A stretch of 64,000 bases of DNA, taken from positions 682,001 to 746,000 of the forward strand of contig NC_081336.1 in the NCBI RefSeq assembly GCF_022539665.2. Direction: 5' to 3'. The DNA comes from Daphnia carinata. Lineage: Eukaryota > Arthropoda > Branchiopoda > Diplostraca > Daphniidae. The notes under the pieces were generated by a model. It had not been told where the DNA came from. It was given only the letters and a program-made list of their open reading frames with translations, and ran no database searches. This document shows, piece after piece, positions 51,290-63,249 of this stretch; position 1 is the stretch's first letter, and each line of letters opens with the position of its first letter. The translations under genes and the position numbers were made by a program.

Positions 51290-52619
51290 CTAAGTGTTGA
51301 TTAAATCCTTAATGAAGATGACATCCCGTGTGAAGCGGAAATCAAATGCGCCAACTCTAATAAATCCGCTTGCTTCCATGAAACGGGACAGAGCTTCCTG
51401 ACCATCCGGTATATTATCCCATTCCACTGTTAGGGCCTTACATACAAACATGCAGGACAAATAAATACACATTATTCATGTCCGCCATTGTTACGCTTGT
51501 GCAAGTACCTTAATGTCAACTTTGTGCCACGGTATAGTTTTGAGGATTTCGAGCTCGTGGCCTTCGACATCCAAACTGAAAAAATCAACCTTAGTACGTC
51601 CAACTGCCAGCAGAACAGAATAAAAAGGAAAGCATTGGACTGTCACTAGATTAGGGTCGATTCCAGGTTCCCCAGGTTCCTGCAATGTTTTGGCCACACC
51701 TTCGATGTGACTTAGGCCACTGTTCTGTTTTGGTTGAAAGCTAACCTGAATGTACAAATAAGTATATACATTTGCAAATCAAAATTACTCAACGATTCAT
51801 GCTTGTTGCCAGTAGAAAATTGATTGTATTAACCTGAGTAGGATACGGTTTTAAGCTGAGGCAGATTGGTAAAGTCCATGCTTTACGGTTGCGTGACAAG
51901 AGCGATTCGAACACGAGTGGATTGGCTTCGATTAAGACGCCACTCCAGTTGAATTTACGTTCTAGATCGATAGTATTCGAGAGATATTCACCATCTAGGG
52001 CACCACATTCCACAAAAAATCCTTTCGTCTGGAACCGCACAAACAATAGTAAACGTTTTGTAAGGATAGGATGCGAAAGTTTACTTTGGATGTTCTAAAC
52101 CTGATTTTTCAAGAGTCTGAATATGACTCCAGTTTGTCCTGGCGATCGGTCATCACTATCGTCCGAAGCAAGTTTTAGAGGCACGTCTGGCGGGGAAGGT
52201 TTGTTCAGGTAATGTCGTCGGATAGTTTCGATAACGCAGGGATGATCTTGCGGCAATTTATTTGCATTCATGTAATCTATTACGCATTAAACATTAGAAA
52301 AATCCGAAAAAAAACGTATAAAACTTTAAAAAACTAAGTAACCTAGTGTGCATTCTTGCTTGTAGAAAATTTTTTTCGGTTTCTCGAATCCATTGGGTTC
52401 GTTTATTAAATTGTACCATCTCTGATGAACAGGGACGAGAGATGACGTTTGGGCCACTCGCTCGCTATCGTAAATAGCCTGGGATTGATCGAACTCTCGA
52501 TAACCATACCCACCGTTTCGTAGACAAGTCAGTAAAATAATAATGAACACTAAAATAACCACACACAACCAAACACGAAGTTTGGCCCGGAAAACCATAA
52601 AGAAGTAGCGAGCACTCAT
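51290..52619 (-). CDS. FkbM-domain / Star-like type II membrane protein
   Basis: Exons 52343-52619, 52101-52276, 51834-52028, 51509-51745 and 51290-51436 give 343 residues. An N-terminal anchor (VWLCVVILVFIIILLTCL) precedes DYMNANKLPQDHPCVIETI. The FkbM core follows: FFVECGALDGEYLSNTIDLE (S-adenosylmethionine-binding motif I region), GVLIEANP and VDFFSLDVEGHELEILKTI. This layout is that of arthropod Star-like/FkbM proteins. FkbM enzymes O-methylate sugars or lipids, whereas Drosophila Star is an export chaperone; the sequence does not decide which applies here. A truncated paralogue lies at 61892-62700. Confidence 0.85.
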
Positions 52620-53272
52620 GACAAACTACACTTTTAACAAGACAACGTTGACTACTTGGATGAAGCCCTCTTGCTCAAGTCCAGGAGCACGTATAGCTGT
52701 GGGAGGGGCCTCTCTGTGACTCTATAACCTAGCATTCCCTATTTTGATTCAGGGAGCTGGGCTGCTATATCATCGATATCGACAAGAATGTGAGTGGAAA
52801 GTGGTGTGAGCTGTACATTCAGTTTTCGATATTGAAGATCGACAAGCCCATCAGATTTGAGCCGCCGAAATCCATCCTTAAGGAGTTGTGCCCGGCGGGG
52901 GTTGGGCCTGTCTTTTTGATGTGATAACGTTTTATAATGAACCAAATTAAGATGCGACGGCTGGGCTTCAAATGATCTCGTCCCTGTAAGATTGTGGAAT
53001 CGTACACGTTGATGCAATTGAGCGTTCTCTCCACCCCAACCCAGAAGGCATTTGACTAGTCGTTAATAAGTTGAAATCGGTAGCAGAGAACCGGTCACTC
53101 TGGTTTGGTTGAAGAGTTGCGGGCAATAGTCTGACACGTAAATAGAGATGGATTCAAATTGCTGTGTCCTTCAAAATTAAAATAATTCAGAGTTTAACGC
53201 TGGCCCCGCGGGTAATTTTTAGGCCATACTCAGCAGATTGTTTGTTGTTGGTTGTGGTAGGAGGAATGCGGG
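52620..53272. other. FkbM upstream region
   Basis: Holds the promoter of the FkbM gene. GAGAACCGGTCA near 53090 also occurs near 50014, so similarity to the left repeat may start earlier. No gene seen. Confidence 0.4.
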
Positions 53273-54045
53273 CATAGGAGTTGCACGAGATTCACATGCG
53301 CTCATCCGTCTTTAACGTTCTTGATGAGTGTTCAGCTCCAGGGGAGATACCTCCCCTTGCTCTGAAAAAAAGGCCGGATACACGGCCTGTTTCAATAAAA
53401 AATGGTTCAAGCAGCTAAATTGGTAGCGCACCAATCACGTTCGCATTCATTCACAATCGCACATCGCGATGAAACGCAATGACTGTCAATAACTAACAGT
53501 CGTTTAGGAATGCTCTTCGTCGCATCTAGCTCTCACTAGGTTACCCTTCGTTAATAACGTCCTATCACGTCTGTTAAAGAAGAATGGAAAACGGATGTTA
53601 CCTGCTGATTATTAACGAAAGGCAGGAAAGGACGACCACCAACCTCTGCAAAATGATAAACAAATGAAACTGGTTGTGCAGGTATGGCCAGGTGTGGCGA
53701 TTGTTTAGCGGCGGAGGTGAAAGAAAGCGAAACGTCCCTGCTCACACCTGTAAATGCTACTTTCGCAGTCTAGGCCGTTGACACTGATGTTGCCGTCACA
53801 ATAGCCTCGAGCTGAAGCTTCGATAAAAAAAAACAATGGCGTTTTTCTTCTGATTGTAGCCCTACCTTCTGCCTTCAGGTAGAAGAAGGGAAAAGGTGTA
53901 GGAAACTGCGGGGCAAGAACAATGTTCGCAAAACAGGTAGTTTTGGGGGCCTTTTATTTTAATCGTTTCTTTTTCTTTCTCTTTTTCTTTTTTACTCTTT
54001 TCCTCTTTTTCCTCTTTTTCCTCTTTTCCCTTTTCGATCTAAATT
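53273..54045 (+). repeat. direct repeat flanking the FkbM gene, right copy
   Basis: Second copy of 50044-50800 with scattered substitutions and small indels. The pyrimidine tract at 53965-54030 is longer. Confidence 0.7.
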
Positions 54046-54860
54046 CTTATGTAAGCGTTCACGTCACTTCACTAACGCCATTTTTTTTGCCATTGTCACA
54101 GTCTCTTAAATCGTTTGATTGTCTTCAGAGGCTTTTACCTACTCAATGAAACTATTAATCAAAGATAGCAGTAGTAAGACGTTATGAAGGAACAGTTTTG
54201 GTCTTCGATTGATTGTTCTATCAGATGAAAGGTGAGTTGTGAGCAGGTTGGCATAACCTGCAGATCAAAATCGCTCAGGGTAGAGAAACTCAAGTCTATC
54301 TCGTAAGTGCTGCGACAATCCTTAAAACTTATCTTATTTATGAAACAATAACACTCGAATCGTTCTCTGCCTTGCTGACTTTGCATTTAAAGAAAAGAGG
54401 GACTTTAGGATCGCTGCAACGGTTGCTAAAGTTGAGAGATAACGGATTGTTTTGATGTCGAATCAGCTGACCGTAAACGATCCCCTTTGTTTCCATCATA
54501 GCCATGAAACGAGAAGAGCCATCTTTAAAAAAAAAATGTAGTCACCGAGTTTTAGTTGAACTTTTCAAATTCAGTTGCTCGACTCTCTTCTTTTTTGAAT
54601 GCTTAAAGTACCGTCAAGCGCGTCGGTTAACGATCTCCAGTCGCCTTTAATCTCCATAAACTATTGTCCGCAGTATTGAGACGAGCTGAACGATAGATTC
54701 CACAACATCCAGAGTCTGGCCACAACATCCGGCACAGTCGCAAGTCTCTTTCATCCATTACGTTGGCACAAGAAAGTCCTTTAATCACAACGAATCCTAC
54801 AAGGTACTTAACAGTATTCGTCTTTAATTTTATTAACTTTTCGTCGATCATCGTAGAGCC
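54046..54860. other. intergenic, upstream of the galactosyltransferase
   Basis: No gene or clear TATA box seen. Confidence 0.4.
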
Positions 54861-56025
54861 ATGCATCTTCGACGAACGAGACCCCAACAGCTGATTGCTA
54901 TTTTATTGGTGACCCTTTTCATTTGTGTCTACTTGGTGACGTGGCCAAGTGCCGCTCTCAATCAAGAAGAAGATCAACAGGACAGCCTTGCTGGTCCGGC
55001 AACATTATCGGCTGCCCAGGAACATCTGAACATCGTCCGATACGAGGACATGGTCAGGTGGGGACGCAACAACAAGACATCATCCCCATTCTGGGCATCT
55101 TCCATCCTATCGGACGATAAACGCATCTATTTTCACGAGACCACAGGTCGTGATCGTTTGAATTTGCGCCAATTGTGCGCTGTGGAATCGACGGCCAAAG
55201 AGAACCCCGGCCGATCGGTCCAGATCTTTTTTCAAACGGACCACGTCAATTTAACGAGCGGTCCATTCGAACTGATCTTGAACACTTACCCAAACATCGC
55301 CGTAGTTCTCATCAACGCTAAAGACTACTTTGCGGCAACGGTACCAGTTTAATAGAGATTGATTTTAATGCTCTTAATTAAAGCAACTTCCTGTTAATAG
55401 CCGTTGGAACGTTGGTACTCTCGCGGTGTGTGGCGAAAGAGCCCTTACAAAACGGAGCATTTCTCCGATTACATCCGCATTCTCAGCTCGTTCAAAGGCG
55501 GAGGAATGTACATGGATTTGGACTTTGTTACGCTCAAACCTTTCGATGCCGACATCTTTTGGAATTTTGTTCCAGAAGAAGACGATGGCGTTCTCACAGG
55601 CTCTTCGTTTCATTTTCAAAAAGGACATCCAATCATCCGCAAGATTATGACTTACCTGGCCTCATCGTACCATCCGAAAGAATGGGCGTATTCGGGTCCG
55701 GCCATGATACAGTCGGTTGTGCTGAAATATTGCCACACTAAATTACCGGAACCGACGTATCCTCTTTTTTTATGCCCGCAGATCAAAGTGTTGTAAGAAA
55801 TACTTGTACCCGTACAAGTTTGCCGATTGGAAGTGTTTCTTCGAGACCAATGTGAGCAGCAGCGACCCGATTTTCGAAAGCTACGCTGTTCACACGTACA
55901 ATAAATTGTCGAAAAAAGAGCCTATCCTTGTTGAATCCGATCAATTGTACAGTCAAATCGCCCGCGTTCATTGTCCGCTGACCTACGCTCACGCACTTGC
56001 CGATCTGGAAGTGGACTTCTTCTAA
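54861..56025 (+). pseudogene. A4GALT-like alpha-1,4-glycosyltransferase with T-run frameshift
   Basis: Exon 1, 54861-55340, has a type II anchor (LIAILLVTLFICVYLV), VQIFFQTDH and YPNIAVVLIN. Exon 2 from 55401 has YKTEHFSDYIRILSSFKGGG, the DXD donor-metal motif MYMDLDFVTL and GPAMIQSV. At a run of seven T (55765-55771) the frame breaks: frame 0 stops at 55794-55796, while the family C terminus (YLYPYKFADWKCFFE ... YNKLSKKEP ... HCPLTYAHA) continues in the frame restored by one fewer T, to TAA at 56023-56025. Both halves are well conserved. Either the assembly has an extra T or this allele is newly broken. Family members add alpha-1,4-galactose or GlcNAc in the Golgi. Confidence 0.8.
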
Positions 56026-56440
56026 GTTTTCGTTTTGGCAAATGTTTTCCTTTATATATTCGTGAACAATGCTTGCCTATTTACCATGACGTGTTACAGC
56101 CAGAGTTGAATACATTTACATGACGGTCATGCCCTTTATAAAAGACTGGGAATGATTTTTAGCTTACGCATTTGATTGTGGCTCAATGGCGGATGTCAGG
56201 CGTGACTGTCTTTTCATCGATCGACGACTTGGCTTTAGCTGGAATTGCTCTTGTTTTGCCACAGTTCTTCATATCCAGCGGGGCACAATTGGCTGTTTTT
56301 TTTCCACGGCAGGCTCGGTTTGCAGCTTGTCAGAGGCATTACGATGGCCGACTTTCTTTGCGTCCAACGCAACAAGTCGTTGCTCTAATCGTTGGAAAAA
56401 AGATCTGCTCTTGAAAGAAACGGACCGAATTTTGTGCGCA
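56026..56440. other. short intergenic before PC-esterase B
   Basis: The frame of PC-esterase B stays open upstream to 56186 without family sense; I treat it as 5' UTR. Confidence 0.4.
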
Positions 56441-57836
56441 ATGAGTGACGACCGGTGGAATCAATTTCGTCCATGGGTGCTCTTCATCGGTTGCTGTTTC
56501 CTATTCGGCCTGTTGTTGTTGGTGATCTTCGTGTTTAGCGTGCCATCCCGCAGAAGAAACGAACGTCACGAATCGCACAGAGACGGTGGGATTGCCACAC
56601 GGTAATAATTGCGGAACGTTTGTTCTATTTGATGAATGCCATGCATTTTTCGATTCGTAAAGGACAGAAGAATGGCCCCTTTGCGTAGGAAACCGTCTCG
56701 TCAACAAGGGTTCACATTACGAGAAAGAATCGGCCGGCAATCGTTTGAAATCGAAGACCACGCCGTGCAGAGTTCAGCAATACAAGACGGAGCAAGTGGT
56801 GGCATGTCTAGACGAGCTCAACGACCTAGAGAATGTTATCGGAAATCGAAGCAGGGAATTGCATTTTGCGTTCATCGGTGATTCCCGAACACGGCAACAA
56901 TTTTTCAACTTTGTCAGAGTATCAAACGGACCAGAACGTTTTATTGTTGCACGTTCAAGAAACGCTTGAACACTGGTCCTCTTATTATTTTTTACATTTC
57001 GTTTTCAGTTGATTCCGCAGTACGACAAGACATCGAGCCCCATCATAATCCCCGAAAACTATCATAACGACGTTGAGGTTAGCAGCGTTCTGCTCAACAT
57101 CCGAGTGTCCTTTAAATGGCGACCGCTCGTCAGCGATGACGTCACGGAGGAGATACGTCGGTGGGTGAATTCTAACGAAACCGACCGGCCGTATTTGATT
57201 TTCCTCGGTACAAAATGCCCAGACTTTGCTTACATAATCTTTCTTATATTTTTTTTTTTTTTTCGTAAAACGTATGCCTAAACGTGAAAGGTATGGCAGT
57301 ATGGCACATGCTTCAGAGCGAAGGCGCGGACTACCAACTGTACCGGAAGAAACTTTTGAATTTGGCTCCGGTTCTCGACCAATTGGCGAACGAGAGCCAA
57401 ATCATTTGGCTGAATCAATACCCAAGTGTAGATTTCAATAAAGAAATTGGCGTCTTTAAAACCGATGGCATTACGTCAGAGAAAATTCATGGCTACAACG
57501 AAGTTGCTCGGCGTTTATTCGAGTTAGTCACCTGGTCGGCATAATGCATCTGAAATTTAAATTCATTAACGCATGCGCGTTGATCGTCTATTTATTAGGA
57601 ATCACAGCAACGTTCGCGTATGGGATACGAGCAATTTATTTGCCGAAGAGTACGTCCGCGCTTGCGCTGTTCTGGAACGAGACGAGCAATCATCGCCGCT
57701 GAGAAGATGTCCCTCCGTCCAGTACAATTGCAATGATTTTTTGCACACGGGTGACGTGGCTCTCTCCCAAGCCACGCAGCTTTTAGTGAACGACATCTGT
57801 AACGTATTTGACCTGAATAGAGAAGCTGGTGTCTGA
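56441..57836 (+). CDS. PC-esterase / CAS1-type O-acetyltransferase B
   Basis: Exons 56441-56601, 56663-56918, 57009-57207, 57291-57522 and 57599-57836 give 361 residues. Exon phases (2,0,1,2) equal those of copy A. The type II anchor is WVLFIGCCFLFGLLLLVIFV. The catalytic GDS block is FAFIGDSRTRQQFF, a conserved middle reads SQIIWLNQYPS, and the D-x-x-H is NDFLHTG. The ATG at 56441 (MSDDRW) puts the anchor near the N terminus. Divergence from copy A is substantial, so this is an old duplicate, perhaps with a different acceptor. It lies directly downstream of the A4GALT-like gene on the same strand. Confidence 0.85.
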
Positions 57837-58646
57837 GTTGCAACAATTGGTTCGTTATAGGTTCTCGCATAATTTCAGAGTGAGTGTGAAAAATGAACTT
57901 GAAAAAGTGTGCTCAATGTGACCCAAGCATCTCATGAGTTAACTCCTGTTTTCCACAACACTGAGCTGTATAAAATGTGAGGTACTACTCGGTTGAGCCA
58001 CTTGCTCGTCAACTGACGTTGGCATGTTTTTGCTGCGAGTCTCCAGCACTGTGACAGTTTTCATTATGAGGGGCGTAACTAACTGAATACTTTCCAATTT
58101 TACGTCTCAAGTTTGTTGCTGAGCAACACAAAACTGGATGACCTTCCGTGAATCAACAGTTTGATCGGCAGCGTCAAGGGGACAACGTCTTTGGGAAGTA
58201 ATTTCCCTACGTGCAAAACTGTGGGACGTGCCTGTGAGGTGAGTATAATTATGAGCGTGAATGCCCTGTGTCCGAAATTTGTATTGGGCTCATTTTGGTA
58301 GACAATTGTCATTGAATACAAACTCAAAAGGCCAACGCATTGTTTGGTAGGGTGATCGGTGAAAATTGAAACAGGAAATTTCAAAAGTAATTCGGACTAG
58401 TAAGAGAAAGACGCAGCAGACGTCCATCACATAGTTGATGGGTCCTTTTAGCAATAGGACCACTCGGTCGTGGTATTTGCTGGGCGACATTTTCGTGGAC
58501 ATGGAATTTTCAGTATTCCTTTTGTATAAGTTGGCCTGCCGACAAAGAGGCCATCTTTCCTCTGCGTCGGATACGGCTTACTATGCGGGATTTTTACACA
58601 GCAATAGCTATCGTGAGCCATCTGCATGTTAAGCGCATCAAGTTTA
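57837..58646. other. intergenic between convergent genes
   Basis: CTGTATAAAATG near 57967 looks like a TATA box but no open frame with family sense follows it. No gene seen. Confidence 0.4.
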
Positions 58647-59755
58647 TCAATTACATTTGTCTGAGAGCTGAAATTCTCTAAACAGGTTTACCAGGCTAGT
58701 TGGTGCTATGGGCCAAAAGAGTCTTTTCAGTAATTTTTGGTCATAGTCACGTTCGTGCCGATGATTTTCATGGAACATTTTCTGCGCTGCGTTGACAATT
58801 ATCGAACGATTTCGGATCATTTTCACTCCCCAGATACCTGCAATTGTTCGAAATAGAGCGTCTTTGTGATTTCCCTTTGTAAAACAGCCTTGAATCGAAA
58901 CGCAATTCACCTCAAGGAAGGGTGCACAGTGCCGAGGATGGTCTCGCATGATGTGAAAATCTCGGTCGCTTGCCAGCCATTCACGAACGGCGTCCTGTTC
59001 ACGAGTTATTATCGCAGTGTCCGAGTCACGGGACATTAACATGTCCACCATCTCATCCAGTAATGGCAGCTAATTGAAAATGTTATATTATTGAAGAACC
59101 CATCTGATTTTTTTTAAATCCAGAGTTTTTAAGCCGGCCTATCCGGTATCATTTTTTGTTTAACTAAATGACTTACCCAGCACCACGTCATGGCAAACAA
59201 ATCAGCCAAATTGAGTTTCTTGATCACCTTAGTTGCATTGCATAAATCGATGTGGTCTGCGAAATCTATGGTGTTCTCAAGTACTTTCCATCCTTCAGCA
59301 TCGTCCTTCGTTAGATTGTGATAAATCTTCACCACCCAGCCTTTATTCATTCATTTTTATTCATATTTTTTTTATTAGCCGATCTTTGTTCGCACATGAT
59401 TAATCCTTTTTTTATTTGAATTTTCCTTACCTGGATAGGCCGTAGGGACGCTATAGAGTGTCTCGTTAAAGTATTTTAAATATTTGCTGGCAAAAACTGG
59501 CGCTGATAAGTTGCCATAAAGTGAATAGCCAATGACTTTTTGATGCGGACCTCTCCGATCAGCATGGTGACCGCAAACTGATTGGAATGGCCCCGTATAG
59601 CCATCACGAAAAGGGTTGCCTCTTCGAAATTGATCATGCAAATCAACCGGAGGTAGTACGTGCATACACAGAACTATCACGGCCAGCCCCAGAATGGCCA
59701 AGAAAACGGAACGTTGGGTAATACGGCGATTGAGGAGCCATTCCGAGCATCTCAT
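58647..59755 (-). CDS. putative glycosyltransferase with MRDHP motif
   Basis: Exons 59431-59755, 59177-59340 and 58647-59069 give 303 residues. A type II anchor (VFLAILGLAVIVLCMHVLPP) is followed by KVIGYSLYGN, GWVVKIYHNL, LADLFAMTWCW and SRDSDTAIITREQDAVREWL-DFHIMRDHPRH. The SRDSD/MRDHPxH pair is known to me from uncharacterised type II proteins thought to be glycosyltransferases; the activity is not established. After HCAPFLE an unusual 24-codon stretch precedes AGIWGVKM, where I recall relatives running on directly. It has good intron-like ends (GTGAAT...TTGCAG, 73 bases), but removing it would shift the frame. Either this copy has an insertion or one base is wrong. Confidence 0.65.
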
Positions 59756-60211
59756 GGTTTTACTCTCAGGTATAAACTTAGATGCAGAAAATATTAACCT
59801 CTACTCGTGCTCCCACTTAAACGTCAACTGACAATTTTCAATCACAATTTTGGCTGCCATTTCCGCTCTGTAACTGTTTAATATGGACGGAAGGGGGGGA
59901 TAGGGGCGGAGCAATTCAAACACCTTCGCACTCATTTTCGGTATACGAAGCATAGGGGATGCAAGTCTAGGCGGAAAACAGAACCCCATTCGATTAGGAA
60001 GCGTTGACAGTTTGTAATAAATGAACTAGGAATTCGATAGCTTGTGCAAGAGTAAACGATTTTGAGTTTCATCTACAACGAAATGTGGAAATGAAGAAAG
60101 GAAGCATAGCGCTAAAATGATGACGATTACAATCCAAAGACGTGTGCCACTATAATCGATCTGTATTGCTAATGCGCGGTTGTTGCAGGGCATTCCTTGC
60201 CGGCCTGGGAT
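59756..60211. other. intergenic
   Basis: Promoter side of the MRDHP gene and 3' flank of the galactosyltransferase. No gene seen. Confidence 0.4.
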
Positions 60212-61638
60212 CTAAGGTTGTGACCGGGCAAAGTAAAATTCTATCTCTTTCGTCGGATCGGCAGTTTGATTGGCACCATCAAGGCCCTCGATAACGCATG
60301 GCGTTACGTTCTTATAAAACTCTGCGCATGCCCAATGTGACTTGTTTGAATGCTCAACCGAATCCGTTAGCCAAGTAATGGAGTCGTGAACGTAACAAGG
60401 CTCTGGAAGTTGATCGGCATATCCGGCTAAAAATCTTCATGTGAATGGTGCCGCAAACAAAAAAGGACAAAAGATGTTACTAGACAGAAATGAAATATCT
60501 TCTTAAACATGTATATTGTACCTGTCTGAGACACGGACTGCAATCCCGGCTTTGCTCGTGCATAGCCCGATGAGATACGCATCGTCAAACAGGAAATAGG
60601 GCGTCGTTTGACAAGCTGCCAATAAAGGCTCCATCGCACTGCCTGCCATCAAAATAGCAGCTCCCATTGAATAGATGGGATACTTCGACCACGGCCAAAC
60701 TTCCAGGCTGATTTCAAACTTCCCGTCTATAGAAAAACAAAACATTTTGAAACAAATGGTATAATAGAGACTGGCGGCGTCTTACCTCTTCGCACTATGC
60801 TGTCCGACGCCGTTCCATAAACACTTGGCTCAGCTGGATCGAGATTTTTCATGACAGTTGCTAAATTTCTTGTGTTGATATAAACGTCATCGTCCACTTT
60901 CAGAAAGAAATCAATTTTGGAACAGTGATGGTTGATCCAATTCAAAAGACCCACTACTTTCAACGTTTGATTGTAGTAGACATCGACCATGTCCATTTGA
61001 AGGATGTCACCGTACGTTGAGCTCTCCGACTCGATCTTGTGTTGCGTGTCCCGGTCATCTGTCCGCCCAATGACGAAACCAAAGCCAGCAAGATTCACTG
61101 ATAAGCCTGAATCAATTTGCAATTGACGTAGCCAAGTCTGTCGGATAATGTCCCGTTTTTCGAAATAATTCGGTGCGGAAATCACGGCCACAAAAAGCCT
61201 GCGAAGACCGTGAACATTGTCCGTTCGACAAGGCCGAATTTCGATGGGATAATTAAATGATCTGACATCGTTAAATACAGGCCCGAAATCAGGTCGTATT
61301 GGTTCAACGTCACGTAACGGTTTCAACTGCAATCGAGTCACGACGTACTGCGTGTAGTTGTCTACTCCGGGATAAGCAGTTTCACGCAATTGGCTGGCCA
61401 GATATTGGAAAAATTCACGACCGACGATCACAGTGTTCTTGTTGGACGTCCATTTCTGTTGGCTCTTCCCTAAAGCTTCTTTGAAATGGTCGATCGACTG
61501 GGCGTGGCTATTACTGCGGACAAGGATGTCACAAAATCCTTGAGCGACGTCCCTTTTGTAAACGGCTATGGTGATGTAACTGACGACGATGCAACAAAAT
61601 AGAATGAAACCTTTACGAAACTGTATGGCAGTACTCAT
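60212..61638 (-). CDS. beta-1,3-galactosyltransferase-like (GT31)
   Basis: Exons 60786-61638, 60522-60726 and 60212-60434 give 426 residues. A type II anchor (GFILFCCIVVSYITIAVY) is followed by the GT31 motifs RRDIIRQTW-like (EKRDIIRQTWLRQL), GFGFVIGRT, ESSTYGDILQMDMVDVYYNQ, TLKVVGLLNW, the DxD block FFLKVDDDVYINTRNL, then YPIYSMGAAILM and FDDAYLIGLCTSKAGI. All core family elements are in order. Exon 3 is joined using the acceptor CATGAAG, which keeps phase (RFLAGYADQLPEPC). It would add galactose or GlcNAc in beta-1,3 linkage in the Golgi. A paralogue starts at the right window edge. Confidence 0.9.
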
Positions 61639-61819
61639 GTCGTTGGACGAGTTAAATCTGAACTGAATCTTCTAATTTCCTGCTGGAGTGGGTTTGTTCC
61701 ACCAACATTTCACGGGTGATACCTGGAGTGGTTTGAGCTATACTTGTTTCATCGTGTGACATATTACACTACCTGCAATTTGTTTCTAACTGAGAGCCAA
61801 TAAGATGGTGACTTGAGCT
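61639..61819. other. short divergent promoter region
   Basis: Separates the galactosyltransferase from the FkbM pseudogene. No gene seen. Confidence 0.35.
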
Positions 61820-61827
61820 TATAAAAT
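61820..61827 (+). promoter_or_regulatory. TATA box of the FkbM pseudogene
   Basis: TATAAAAT 64 bases before the first in-frame ATG of the pseudogene. Confidence 0.5.
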
Positions 61828-61891
61828 AGACGGATGGACGCTCAACTGGAACGGACTTTGTTCCGCCATCACCGAGCAGCCCCGCCTTTTC

Positions 61892-62700
61892 TTGATGCCT
61901 ACCTCGATTCAGGATAAAGTGCTAGGCCAGATCGTGTTGATTGCGAAACGACGAGTGAATACCATGAGACCGGGTTGTTACATTTCTCTGTTCCGTTGCA
62001 AACTGCAGTTATTGAGTGCCTGTTTCATCGTGCTGTCAATTAGTCTTTTACTGATTTATCAAAGAACAAACGTCAATGATAATCAACCGTTGATTTCAGC
62101 TAAGCGTGATGAAATAACGGCCGGTGTCATCGACAGCAATCGTAAATTCAACTTGATGGATGAAACTTCTGGATTCTTCGAACGGCTATTCAGCAACAAG
62201 GAGTGCACGTTAGGTAACAAATCATATTGTGGAACGGTGTTTCTTTTCAACGTTGTTTTTTTTTTGATGGATCGTGAGCAGATTACATGAACGGCAATAA
62301 ACTGCCGCAAGATCATCCGTGCGTCATCGAGACTATTAAACGCCATTATTTGAATAAACCATCGCCACCAGAAGTTCCTCTGCAGCTCGATTCTAACGAT
62401 GATAAAGATCGTTCTCCAGCACAGAAAGACGTCATATTCAGGCTCTTGAAAAATCAGTTTTGAAATTAGAAAACACTGTTTAGCGTACAAACTACTGTAT
62501 GGATTGGTGTTGATAGATGAAGGGATTCTGTGTGGAATGCGGAGCTCTGACTGGCGATGCGATGTTCAACACGATCGATTTAGAGAGGAAATTCAATTGG
62601 GGTGGAATTCTAATCGAAGCTAATCCTGAAGCTTTCAAGAAGCTACTGTTACGCAATCGCAAATCGTGGACACTTCCCCTCGTGGAGCAAAAAACCTGTA
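61892..62700 (+). pseudogene. truncated FkbM/Star-like paralogue
   Basis: Exon 1, 61892-62213 (likely true ATG at 61964), has an anchor (LLSACFIVLSISLLLIY) and ends KECTLG at the same phase as the intact gene. Exon 2, 62282-62457 (176 bases, same length), reads DYMNGNKLPQDHPCVIETI. Exon 3 from 62517 reads FCVECGALTGDAMFNTIDLE, then RNRKSWTLPL. Two lesions are seen: the exon 2 donor has lost its GT (CAG|TTTTGA where the intact gene has CAG|GTTTAG), and exon 3 runs into a short unrelated tail with exons 4 and 5 absent. It may still be transcribed from its TATA box. Confidence 0.75.
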
Positions 62701-63249
62701 GTTCATTTTTCTTTGTTTTAATTTTTCTTTTATTCGTTGAAAAAAAGATAAAATTTTTTCATACGATTGCACCATTGTTAAGTGCATAATACCGGAAAGC
62801 TTGGCCAATATACTACTAATGGTTTAAGCATTTAAGAAAGCATATTTTAAAGCAACGTTAGTTTCTACTAGGCCATGGAGCAGCGATGTCTAACTTTACA
62901 CGTTATATACTGTACGCAAACTTTATTGCGCATAGAAACGTTTCAATGATATTCGAACAAAAAAACTGCGACGCTAAGTAAAGCAACACTTCAGAATATC
63001 TAAGTTAGGTTATGTGGCTCGACAACTACCGTTACAAGCATTTCTGTAGGCAAGCTGCCACTACGGTGACATAGCGAAGCGACGACTATTAAATCCTAAC
63101 TACAGTTGGTATAGAAGAAATATCAGCGGCCGGGGAGAACGTTTTGTTGTGTTATTTCCTTGGGAAACACGTGATGCATTGGAAGGGTTATTGGATGAAT
63201 TGTCTCGTTTAAAAAAAAAGGGGGGGGGGGATTGCATGTCCAACGTGTA
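62701..63249. other. intergenic
   Basis: Where exons 4 and 5 of the FkbM pseudogene would be expected I see no match. A G-rich run lies at 63219-63230. Confidence 0.45.
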
